From Miscanthus floridulus (lineage: Eukaryota > Streptophyta > Magnoliopsida > Poales > Poaceae), in NCBI RefSeq assembly GCF_019320115.1, contig NC_089587.1:102202166-102266165 (forward strand): DNA of 64,000 nt, given 5' to 3'. The position numbers and the translations under genes are program-made. Positions 21,831 to 30,216 of this stretch are shown one piece after another. The number at the start of each line of letters is the position of its first letter. The first letter of the stretch is position 1. The notes beneath the pieces were generated by a model. The model saw nothing but the letters and a program-made list of their open reading frames with translations. It searched no databases and was not told where the DNA came from.

Positions 21831-24800
21831 TTAAGCATAGAAACGTCTAAGCTTGTCGATGTGCCACGAGTTTGGTACGTCCGTGCCGTCCAGGTGAGCT
21901 AACCTGTAAGACGTTGGACGTGTGACTTCCTTGATCATGAAGGGTCCCTCCCATGGGGTTGCGAGTTTGTGGACGCCAGCCTGGTTCGTCTTCCACTTCA
22001 GGACTAAGTCCCCGACCACGAAGAAACGCTCTTTAACGTTCTTGTTGTAGTACCTGCGCAAAACAGCAAGGTATTTGGCCGTGCGTACGCAGGAATCAAG
22101 CCTTTTCTCTTCTGCGCTGTTGACTTCTAGCTCCCGTATTTCATTGACCCTGCCTTCATCGAAGTTCTCTACCCGTGCCGATCTGAAAGCTATATCTGGT
22201 GGGAGGACTGCCTCAGCGCCGTAAACCATAAAGTATGGTGAGACGCCGGTGTTACGACTGGGCTGAGTTCGGAGGCCCCAGACCACGGCTGGTAACTCTT
22301 TGAGCCATCTTCCAGGAGCTTTATCATTTTCTCTGTACATCCTCTTCTTCAATGCGTCCAAGATCATGCCATTTGCCCGCTCGACTTGTCCATTAGCTCT
22401 AGGATGCGCCACCGAGACGTATTTTACAACTATGCTCCTTTCATCGCAGAAGTCCCAAAAAGCGTTCCCGGTGAACTGAGTACCTAGATCAGTAATGATG
22501 CTGTTGGGCACGCCGAAACGGTGGATGACCTGGTCGAGGAATGTGACAGCTTTCTCTGAGGATGCCTGTACCAGAGGCATGTATTCTATCCACTTAGAAA
22601 ACTTATCAATTAGCACGAAGACACATGTAAATTTCCCAGGAGCTGGTTTGAAAGGCCCAATCATGTCCAGTCCCCAGCAGGCGAAGGGCCAAGAGGCTGG
22701 AATCGTCTGGATCTCATGTGCTGGTACATGGATTCTCTTGGAGAAGAACTGACAACCCTCACAGCGGCGGACTAGCTTCTCTGCGTCGGCCACTGCTGAC
22801 GGCCAATAGAACCCTGCTCGGAAAGCCTTACCGACCAGTGTTCTTGAGGCCGCGTGGTTGCCGCAGGAGCCAGAGTGGATTTGGTCTAGGAGATGCTCGC
22901 CTTCCTCCTGGGTTATACACTTCATCAAGATTTCCTCCTTAGCGTTTTTGCGCCATAACTTGCCATCGGCGAGCAGATACTGCTTACTACGACGCATCAG
23001 TCGCTCATTTTCTGTTCGATCGATATAACCGCTACCATCTGTCAAGTACTTGATGAAAGGTGTTCTCCAGTCCGGCTCATGAGTGGTCGGAAGCGGCTTG
23101 GCTGTGCTCGGCGCCGGAACCGTAGCCACTAATTGCTGGTCTGAAATTTTGTTGGTCGTTGAATCTTCGTCTTCAATGGAAGGCGTGAGCAGGTCCTGGA
23201 CGAATACGCCATGTGGGATTTTGGCTCGGGATGATCCTAACTTTGACAACGCATCCGCTGCTTGGTTCTTGTCCCGGACCACGTGTATGTACTCGATGCC
23301 ATAGAACCTGCCTTCCAGCTTTCTTATTGATTTGCAATATGCGTCCATCTTTTCACTGGTTGTGTCCCAGTCCTTGTTGAGCTGGTTGATGACCAGAGCC
23401 GAATCTCCGTAGACATAGAGACGTTTAACCCCAAGCTCAATCGCGATGCGTAGACCATGCAGGCATGCTTCATACTCGGCGGCATTATTAGATGCTGGGA
23501 AATAAATCCTGAGGACGTACCGGAGCTGCTCCTTGGATGGTGACACGAAAAGAACTCCTGCTCCCGCACCGTCAATGTTGAGAGAACCATCGAAGTACAT
23601 CGTCCAATATTCGTCGGATCCCGGAGAGGCAGGCGTGCTTAAGTCTGTCCACTCGACGATGAAATCGACGAGTGCCTGAGACTTGATTGTAGTACGGCTT
23701 GCAAATTCCAAGGAAAGGGGGCATAGCTCCATTGCCCATTTGACGATGCGCCCGTTCGCGTCCTTATTGCGAATGATGTCCCCCAAAGGATACTCGGTCA
23801 TGACTACCACACGATATCCGTCGAAGTAATGTCTCAACTTTCGGGATGTTATCAGTATGGCGTAGAGCAGTTTCTGAATCTGTGGGTACCTGGTTTTGGA
23901 TTCGTTGAGTACCTCACTAATGAAATAAATTGGCCGCTGTACCTTGTAGGCGTGACCCGGCTCGTCGCGCTCGACCACCAGTGTAGTGGAAACCACCCGA
24001 TCGGTTGCCGCAATGTAAAGTAGGAGAGTTTCGTCTTCTCTGGGAGCAGTAAGTACCGGAGGTGACGTGAGGTATTGCTTCAGCTGCGTGAAGGCAGCGT
24101 CTGCTTCCTCCGACCACTCAAACTTCTCGGACGCTTTGAGCAGTTTGAAGAACGGTAGTCCTTTTTCTCCTAACCTTGATATGAAACGGCTTAGAGCAGC
24201 CATGCAGCCGGTAAGCTTCTGGACATCCTTCACCTTTCTCGGGGGCTTCATGTCTAAGACAGCTTTGACTTTCTCCGGGTTAGGGCGTATGCCGTCGTAA
24301 CTGACGACGTTGCCGAGCAATATGCCAGAAGGGACACCAAAGATGCACTTCTTTGGGTTTAATTTCCATTGGAACGTATTAAGGGCTGCGAAGGTGCGTT
24401 CTAGATTGTCAACAAGGGTATGAGCTTCCTTGGTTTTGACAACTACGTCGTCGACATAAGCCTCGACGAGGCCGTCTTTTATCTCGTCGTTGAGGCAGGC
24501 CTGTACAGCGCGTTGGTAGGTAGCACCGGCGTTTTTGAGCCCGAACGACATAGTCGTGTAGCAGTAGGCGCCGAAAGGCGTGATGAAAGATGTCTTGATC
24601 TGGTCGTCTTTTTTGAGAGCGATCTGGTGATAACCAGAGTAGCAATCGAGAAAGGAAAGCAGCTCGCAACCGGCGGTTGAATCTACGACCTCGTCTATGC
24701 GAGGTAAACCAAAGGGGTCCTTAGGGCAGTGTTTGTTGAGATCAGTGTAATCAACGCACATTCTCCATTCATTATTCTTTTTGCGTACAAGAACCGGGTT

Positions 24801-25043
24801 GGCTAACCATTCCGGATGATACACTTCTTTGATAAATCCGGCTGCCAAAAGCCGCGTAACTTCTACCCTAATCGCCTCCTTTTTGTCGTGAGCGAACCGT
24901 CGTAGCTTCTGCTTGATTGGTTTGGCCTTGCTGTTGACATTTAAGGAGTGCTCGATCAAGTCCCGAGGTACACCGGGCATGTCGGAAGGTTTCCATGCAA
25001 ACACACCCACGTTGCCCCTCAAGAACCTGACGAGCACGTCTTC
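21831..25043 (-). CDS. pol: Gypsy polymerase: RT, RNase H, second RNase H, integrase
   Basis: About 1070 codons in the same frame as gag-protease, after a single TAG. Reverse transcriptase occupies roughly residues 40-240: [32 protein letters not shown] and the catalytic YVDD. An RT-linked RNase H follows, then a second RNase H-like domain ([29 protein letters not shown]), a feature of Tat elements. Integrase has an HHCC zinc finger (H-x3-CGNH to CEGC) and catalytic Asp-Asp-Glu in [17 protein letters not shown] and NGQVERANG; the usual SDNGTQF reads TDLGTQF here, but the aspartate is kept. The C-terminus ([22 protein letters not shown]) is a typical Gypsy tail. Together these copy element RNA into DNA and insert it in the nucleus. 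Confidence 0.93.
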   Translation of the reverse strand, partial: EDVLVRFLRGNVGVFAWKPSDMPGVPRDLIEHSLNVNSKAKPIKQKLRRFAHDKKEAIRVEVTRLLAAGFIKEVYHPEWLANPVLVRKKNNEWRMCVDYTDLNKHCPKDPFGLPRIDEVVDSTAGCELLSFLDCYSGYHQIALKKDDQIKTSFITPFGAYCYTTMSFGLKNAGATYQRAVQACLNDEIKDGLVEAYVDDVVVKTKEAHTLVDNLERTFAALNTFQWKLNPKKCIFGVPSGILLGNVVSYDGIRPNPEKVKAVLDMKPPRKVKDVQKLTGCMAALSRFISRLGEKGLPFFKLLKASEKFEWSEEADAAFTQLKQYLTSPPVLTAPREDETLLLYIAATDRVVSTTLVVERDEPGHAYKVQRPIYFISEVLNESKTRYPQIQKLLYAILITSRKLRHYFDGYRVVVMTEYPLGDIIRNKDANGRIVKWAMELCPLSLEFASRTTIKSQALVDFIVEWTDLSTPASPGSDEYWTMYFDGSLNIDGAGAGVLFVSPSKEQLRYVLRIYFPASNNAAEYEACLHGLRIAIELGVKRLYVYGDSALVINQLNKDWDTTSEKMDAYCKSIRKLEGRFYGIEYIHVVRDKNQAADALSKLGSSRAKIPHGVFVQDLLTPSIEDEDSTTNKISDQQLVATVPAPSTAKPLPTTHEPDWRTPFIKYLTDGSGYIDRTENERLMRRSKQYLLADGKLWRKNAKEEILMKCITQEEGEHLLDQIHSGSCGNHAASRTLVGKAFRAGFYWPSAVADAEKLVRRCEGCQFFSKRIHVPAHEIQTIPASWPFACWGLDMIGPFKPAPGKFTCVFVLIDKFSKWIEYMPLVQASSEKAVTFLDQVIHRFGVPNSIITDLGTQFTGNAFWDFCDERSIVVKYVSVAHPRANGQVERANGMILDALKKRMYRENDKAPGRWLKELPAVVWGLRTQPSRNTGVSPYFMVYGAEAVLPPDIAFRSARVENFDEGRVNEIRELEVNSAEEKRLDSCVRTAKYLAVLRRYYNKNVKERFFVVGDLVLKWKTNQAGVHKLATPWEGPFMIKEVTRPTSYRLAHLDGTDVPNSWHIDKLRRFYA

Positions 25044-28000
25044 CTATTTGGGATCCAGGTCGGCCCCGATAAGGGCCGTTTTGCTGGGATCGCCTTCGAC
25101 CAGCTGGATCGTCTTGTGCTCCTTGGATCTGATGTTCTTGCGCGGAGCCTCGAGCTCTGGGATCTCCAGGTGGTCGGCCGGGGTCTTCTTAGCGTCGAGC
25201 ATGGTCTCGGCCATGCGAATAGAGAGGTCGTGGGCCTCTGCGATTTTGAAGCTGTCGTCCTCGCAGGTATAAGCTGCGTATACGTTGCCCCTGAGGGTTA
25301 AAACTCCTTTCTCAGTAGGCATCTTGAGCACCAGATACCTGTAATGAGGTATGGCCATGAACTTGGTGAGCGACGGTCGACCAAGAATAGCATGGTAGGT
25401 GCCGTCGAAGTCAGCGACCACGAAGTTGACGTAGTCGGTGCGGAAGTGGTCCGGAGTCCCAAACTGCACAGGTAGCGTGATCTGCCCGAGAGGTGTGGAG
25501 CTCTGTCCGGGGAGAACGCCCCAGAACTGTGCCTCGTACGGCTTCAGGTCTGCCTGGGCTATTTTCAGAGCGGGCAGGCTGTTCTTGAACAGTATATCAA
25601 TGGAGCTGCCGCCGTCAATCAGTACCCTGTCGAATTGAACCTTGTTGATACAAGGATCGAGGACCAGGGGAAAACGCCCTGGCTCGGGTATGGCGGCCCA
25701 TTGGTCCTTCCTGCTGAAGTAGATTTCACGGTGAGACCACGGAGGAAGCCGTGGATCGGTGAGAAGGTTGTCGGTGTTTGCCACGTTCATGCAAGCGCGG
25801 GCGAGCAGCTTGCGTTCTCGTTTGGTTTCGATGGACACCTTGCCGCCGATGATGGTGTGTACGCGATCAGTCGGCTTGACGTATTTGTGACGAGGGTCTG
25901 CATCGTCGTCGTCGTTGTCCTCGTTGCGCTGTTCCCCCGCGTCGTTAGGCTTGTCGGACGTATCCGGAGCCTGTTGACGTGTGTAGATAGTCTTGAGGAC
26001 GCGGCAATTCTCCATGGTGTGGTTCGACTTAGGATGGAGCTGGCAGGGCCCCTTCAATGCTTTGGCGTAGTCGTCCTCGTAGTTACGACGTCCGCCGCCC
26101 TTTTTCACGGTATTGACCTCGCCGTCGTCTTCCCGAGCGCGCTTGTTTCTGTAATCGCTACGGCGGTTGCGCCGCTGATTACGTTGATCACGGTGGTCGC
26201 GGGAGTCGTTGCGCTGGTTGCGGCGGTCAAAATTGTCGTTCCGACCACGATTACTGCGGTAATCGTCGTGGTGTGGAGGGTGGTCGGAGCGTGGAACCCT
26301 TGCTGCTTCTTCAACGATTATCTTTTTAGCGTCGTCAGCGTCCGCATATTTCTTAGCGGTGGCCAAAAGCGCTGTGACCGAATCGGGTCTCTTCCGGAGG
26401 AGCTTGTCTCTTAGGGCGTCGTGGAAACGGAGGCCGGTGACGAAAGCCTCGATTGCTTCGTTGTCGGATATTGATGGGACCTTGATGCGCATCTCCGAGA
26501 AACGCCGAACGTACTCGCGCAGTGGTTCATCCTTTCGATCTCGGATCCGCTGCAGATCGTACTTGTTGCCGGGTTGTTCACAAGTAGCGATGAAGTTGTC
26601 GATGAAGGCCTGCCTGAGCTCCTGCCAAGAGTCAAAATAGTTCGCTGGCAAGCTAACCAGCCATTGGTGACCTGCATGACCAACAGCGACTGGGAAGTAG
26701 TTAGACATGACGTGCTCGTCGGCCATGGCTGAGCGGCACGCAGTTTCGTAGAGCATGACCCATAATTCGGGGTTTTCCTTGCCGTCGTACTTCTGAAGCT
26801 TCTCGAGCTTGAAATTCTTGGGCCATATGACTTGGCGCAGGTGTGGAGTGAACTGCTTCAGGCCCGGCGGACCGTGGGCGGTGTCATACTCCATACGGCG
26901 ATAGCTTTCATGGGATGCACGATCGTCGGCTCTCTGGTTGATGCGAGCACGTAGATCACGTCCACCGAGGTGATGGCGGAGATCGTTATTGCCATCGCGG
27001 CGATCTCGATTGCCATCTGGGTTGGCCCTGCGACCGTGGTTATCACGGCGATTGTCGCGGTTATCTCGGCGGTTGTCGCCTCGAACGTCGTGGCGGTTAT
27101 CCTCCCGGCGGCGGTTGTCGTCCCGACCACCATCACGACCACCGTTTCCGCCTTGACGGTTGTCTGATGGGTCGTTATTGCGCGAGCCACGTTGGTTGAG
27201 TGGCTGTGAGCGACTTGAGTATTGGCGGCTGTGGCTTGATTCGACAGAAACGGATGGAGCCCGGGCTTGGTTCATCTCTGCGGTCTGAGCCATAGCAGCC
27301 GTCAGATAAGCTTGTATGTCATCACGGATTACTTGAGTCTCGGGAGTGTTGGGCAGCCGCTGCATTGTCGCCATAGCGACGGCTACGTTGGCGCTTGGGG
27401 TCTTGAAGACTTGTTTGTCCCCCACCCTGTCGAAAGCATTGTTGAGGTCACGTGGCTGGACCCTTATGCGTCGTGCCTCCTGGTCTGCTCCAGCTTCGGT
27501 TTGCCGGCGATTAAACCGGTCAATATTGCGTGCTTCGCGTGCAGTCTTTTCTTGTTCTGTTTCGCCAACCGCTGGCGGCTCGTCGTTGCTGACAACATGG
27601 ATTAAATCCCCTCGTCTTAGCGGGAAAGACGGAAATTGGGGGAAACCCGGGGCGTGGTCTGGTAGATCCAGATCGTATTTGACGCCTTCATCTTCGTGAC
27701 GCTGAAGCTCGGTGTGGACCGATGCGTTGGAAGCAATGCCGGATGAGGAGCTGGAATCACCCTCTCGGACTGTGTGGACGGATCCTTCTTGATAATCTTC
27801 GATCCGGACCATGTTGACGATGTTGCATGGCTTCGGCCGAGATCGGTGTATAGGACACAGATCCGAGCGGCGTCGTAGGTTGTACGCGTAGCTGGAGGCA
27901 GCGTTTCGCAGGCCGTAGGGCTGGACCTGGTGGTTCTCCTTCGGGACCTCGTACTCGCAGAGTCGGAGACCCGTCGCGAAGGCTGGCTGGCGACGAGCGG

Positions 28001-28511
28001 AGCGCCCCTCAGGGGTAGATACGACCACAAGATCTGTTCCAAGTCGTGCAGGACGACTGGTCCGAGCTGGTCGGATAGATCTGTTGCGGGGAGATGTTAC
28101 CTGCTCATTAGGTTGACTTTGAATCGTACTTACCAGAGCTAGGGTTTCAGCGAGTTTGATGCCGACCCGATCGATGGAGTCGAGCAAGTCGGTGTCGTCG
28201 ATCTGCTTTCCTTTGTAGCGGGGAAGCGGACGACGGGTTGTCGGCGTGGCTGTAATCGTGGTCGGAGCCAGATGTACCGTGGTCGGAGCCAGATCCATCG
28301 TGGTCGGAGCCACGTTAGTCGTGGTCGGAGCCGTGTCCACCGTGGTCGGAGCCGTAGCCGATGCAGGTGAAGTAGTCGTCGGCGCGGGTTGAATCCACGC
28401 CTCCTCCGCGGTCATGGCGATGGAAACGTCGGGGCCGGTGGTCCAGGTGATCTGGCCGACGGTGAACGTGAGGCCGTTGGGCGTAGCCATGGAGCCGGAG
28501 ATGATGACCAT
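25044..28511 (-). CDS. gag: Gypsy gag-protease polyprotein
   Basis: Opens at an ATG (28509-28511; MVIISGSMATPNGLTF) just inside the primer-binding site; the frame is open further upstream but without an ATG. About 1155 residues. An N-terminal Thr/Pro-rich section carries APTT repeats, then a highly charged Arg/Asp/Asn-rich stretch. A capsid-like Retrotrans_gag domain spans roughly residues 590-760 (KLEKLQKYDGKENPELWV, SWQELRQAFIDNF). A second RNDNFDRRNQ-rich tract leads to a zinc-knuckle-like CQLHPKSNHTMENC. An aspartic protease follows with LIDGGSSIDILF and ILGRP; DGG in place of DTG/DSG is usual in this lineage. It ends at TAG (25044-25046), after which the same frame continues into pol. 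It would assemble virus-like particles and mature the polyprotein. Confidence 0.92.
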   Translation of the reverse strand: MVIISGSMATPNGLTFTVGQITWTTGPDVSIAMTAEEAWIQPAPTTTSPASATAPTTVDTAPTTTNVAPTTMDLAPTTVHLAPTTITATPTTRRPLPRYKGKQIDDTDLLDSIDRVGIKLAETLALVSTIQSQPNEQVTSPRNRSIRPARTSRPARLGTDLVVVSTPEGRSARRQPAFATGLRLCEYEVPKENHQVQPYGLRNAASSYAYNLRRRSDLCPIHRSRPKPCNIVNMVRIEDYQEGSVHTVREGDSSSSSGIASNASVHTELQRHEDEGVKYDLDLPDHAPGFPQFPSFPLRRGDLIHVVSNDEPPAVGETEQEKTAREARNIDRFNRRQTEAGADQEARRIRVQPRDLNNAFDRVGDKQVFKTPSANVAVAMATMQRLPNTPETQVIRDDIQAYLTAAMAQTAEMNQARAPSVSVESSHSRQYSSRSQPLNQRGSRNNDPSDNRQGGNGGRDGGRDDNRRREDNRHDVRGDNRRDNRDNRRDNHGRRANPDGNRDRRDGNNDLRHHLGGRDLRARINQRADDRASHESYRRMEYDTAHGPPGLKQFTPHLRQVIWPKNFKLEKLQKYDGKENPELWVMLYETACRSAMADEHVMSNYFPVAVGHAGHQWLVSLPANYFDSWQELRQAFIDNFIATCEQPGNKYDLQRIRDRKDEPLREYVRRFSEMRIKVPSISDNEAIEAFVTGLRFHDALRDKLLRKRPDSVTALLATAKKYADADDAKKIIVEEAARVPRSDHPPHHDDYRSNRGRNDNFDRRNQRNDSRDHRDQRNQRRNRRSDYRNKRAREDDGEVNTVKKGGGRRNYEDDYAKALKGPCQLHPKSNHTMENCRVLKTIYTRQQAPDTSDKPNDAGEQRNEDNDDDDADPRHKYVKPTDRVHTIIGGKVSIETKRERKLLARACMNVANTDNLLTDPRLPPWSHREIYFSRKDQWAAIPEPGRFPLVLDPCINKVQFDRVLIDGGSSIDILFKNSLPALKIAQADLKPYEAQFWGVLPGQSSTPLGQITLPVQFGTPDHFRTDYVNFVVADFDGTYHAILGRPSLTKFMAIPHYRYLVLKMPTEKGVLTLRGNVYAAYTCEDDSFKIAEAHDLSIRMAETMLDAKKTPADHLEIPELEAPRKNIRSKEHKTIQLVEGDPSKTALIGADLDPK

Positions 28512-28540
28512 CTTGTTTGCTTGGAGAGCAGTACGCACAC

Positions 28541-28558
28541 CCCCTACCTGGCGCGCCA
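28541..28558 (-). promoter_or_regulatory. Gypsy primer-binding site
   Basis: One base inside the 5' LTR, the minus strand reads TGGCGCGCCAGGTAGGGG, starting with the TGG expected opposite a tRNA CCA end. Which tRNA primes it I cannot say from the sequence. Confidence 0.7.
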
Positions 28559-28559
28559 C

Positions 28560-29032
28560 TGTCGACGAAATATGGTCGGCAGTCTACCTAGGGGTATGCC
28601 CAAGGTAGTAGATTATCGGCAGACAGATGCGCAAGTCCCAAACAAGACGGTGACGCAAGACAGACACGAGGTTTTATCCAGGTTCGGCCGCCAAGAAGGC
28701 GTAATACCTACGTCCTGCGTCTGATTTGTATTGCTGTATGTCAATGAGAGATGATTTTTAGAGGGGTCCCCTGCCCGCCTTATATAGTCCGGGGGGCAGG
28801 GTTACAGATCTGGAAACTAATCCTAGTCAGTTACAATTGCCATATGTGGCCGGACAAGGATTCCTATTCTAATCGACCAGGATCCTGCTTGGTCGCCAAA
28901 TCCATCTTGATTCCTTGTGCGGGACTCCGATCAGGTGGACCGAGCCGCACGTCGTTTTTCGGGTGGACTGAACCCATCGATCCGGGCCAGCCCAAGCTTA
29001 GCCGTAAGGGTATAGGGGTTAATACCCCCACA
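28560..29032 (-). repeat. Gypsy 5' LTR with TATA box
   Basis: 473 bp, apparently identical to the copy at 15858-16330. Minus-strand TATA-like CTATATAAGG around 28778-28787 sits where an LTR promoter is expected for transcription towards gag. Followed on the right by the GCAGG duplication at 29033-29037. Confidence 0.92.
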
Positions 29033-29037
29033 GCAGG

Positions 29038-29230
29038 CAACACATTTATGCAGATTAATGTTGCCAAATATATATGTAGGCCCCACATCAAAAGTTGGAC
29101 CCTAAAATTGAAACCTCATGTTGACATCTTAAATTTTTTTTGCGAAATTGACTGAAATTAGGTGGGAATAACTGGTTATAGCAGGCAGCAATATTGTGCA
29201 GATTATTTACAGTAATATCAATATGTGGGT
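29038..29230. repeat. ~145-bp degenerate tandem repeat, right part
   Basis: Continuation of the array seen at 15480-15857: CAGATTAATGTTGCC, TATATGTAGGCCCCACAT, AAAAGTTGGACCCTAAAAtt and TAACTGGTTATAGCAGGC recur here. Removing the Gypsy element and one GCAGG copy rejoins the repeat. Confidence 0.65.
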
Positions 29231-29857
29231 CCCAGCTATTGTGGGATTCGCTGCACCGCGGAAAGCATACAATCACAGCGTACATGATTCGCCAAGAACA
29301 CTCCAGTCCAGACTCCAGAGGCCAGAGCCCCCATCCTCGCTCATGGTTCGCAAAGAGTCCACGCACACTTTTGACACTTTGACAGTATGGGCGCACGGCG
29401 CACCGGAGTCGTCTGGTTCTCGCGCCCACGATCCGACGACACGCAGGCAGCAGCCGTGACGAAGCGAGCCAGCGAGAGTGATCGGGCGCGCGGGTGATCG
29501 ATCCACCGGGCACCGGCCGTCTGCAGCGCGCCACCACGCGTACCTCTCGCCGAGCGGACGCGTGCGCCGGGCCACACGCGTACGTGTGCGACGCGGCCAC
29601 TAAACAAATGGCCGCGCGGCACCCCGAGCTGGCGGCTGGCGGCTGGCGCCCGACCCGCCTCCAAAACACCCCAACGTCCCCGTCGCGCCGGGCCAGGCTC
29701 CAGCGACAACGCCGCACCGTTCCCACGCAGGCACGCACTAGCCTTCCGCTCAGCGAATCGATTCCCCTTCCCAGCGCGCGCTCGCTCTCGATCCATCGGG
29801 GCCGTCGGTCGCTGTCCGCCCGATCGCGGAGAGCGGAGTCGATCGGGAGCGAAAACG
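29231..29857. other. GC-rich upstream region of GAD
   Basis: Non-coding as far as I can see. Its composition shifts to GC-rich near 29400, consistent with a promoter and 5' leader for the first coding exon at 29858. No clear TATA box was found. Confidence 0.45.
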
Positions 29858-29955
29858 ATGGTGGTTAGCGTGGCCGCGACGGGGCCCGGCACGGGCGCCG
29901 AGCCGGTGAGCTCCACCTCCTTCGCGTCCCGCTACGTCCGCGACCCACTCCCACG
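29858..29955 (+). CDS. GAD: Alternative or duplicated first coding exon of glutamate decarboxylase (exon 1a)
   Basis: ATG at 29858 opens MVVSVAATGPGTGAEPVSST, then SFASRYVRDPLPR, the conserved N-terminal signature of plant glutamate decarboxylases. It ends CG before a GTCAGT donor (29956), in the same phase as exon 1b, so it can join exon 2 (30383) in frame. Exon 1b encodes a different N-terminus with the same [11 protein letters not shown] core. Either the gene has two promoters with alternative first exons, or this is the remnant of a tandem GAD copy. No other exon of a second copy lies between the two. Confidence 0.75.
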
Positions 29956-30216
29956 GTCAGTTTCTTTCTGCAGTGGCAGTTCCGTTTCAGCCCGCCGCGG
30001 CCGCGCGGAGGCCGCTGGTTGGCCAGGAGACACACCACGGCCTCCATTATTGATAGTACTGTAAAGGCAAGGTGTGTAAAGGCTGCCATTATAACAGAGC
30101 CATTTTAGCAGCACCATACCAGTAGTCCAGTAGCACTCACAACACAAACCACCACCACCGAAGGGCGAGAACGAATCCCAGAACAGTGCAGCAGGGCACA
30201 GCCACAGCGGGCAGCC

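Larger units (their letters stand above)
15858..29032 (-). mobile_element. Complete Gypsy (Tat-like) LTR retrotransposon
   Basis: A 13.2-kb element bounded by two 473-bp LTRs that begin TGTCGACG and end CCCACA on the plus strand. It is flanked by a perfect 5-bp duplication GCAGG (15853-15857, 29033-29037). The coding strand is minus: 5' LTR at 28560-29032, primer-binding site, gag-protease, polymerase, then a long 3' spacer, polypurine tract and the 3' LTR at 15858-16330. The order PR-RT-RH-INT is Gypsy. A second RNase H-like domain and an antisense gene between pol and the 3' LTR point to the Tat lineage (RIRE2, Grande, Cinful relatives). The LTRs look identical, so insertion was recent. One in-frame amber stop separates gag-protease from pol. 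Confidence 0.95.

Noticed and set aside
28512..28559. Gypsy gag starting at the LTR edge
   Set aside because: The frame is open but begins with GTG inside the primer-binding site; the first ATG is at 28509-28511.
29494..29868. Reading frames in several phases just upstream of GAD
   Set aside because: High GC content gives open frames on both strands; none has a known domain, and the region is better explained as promoter and leader.
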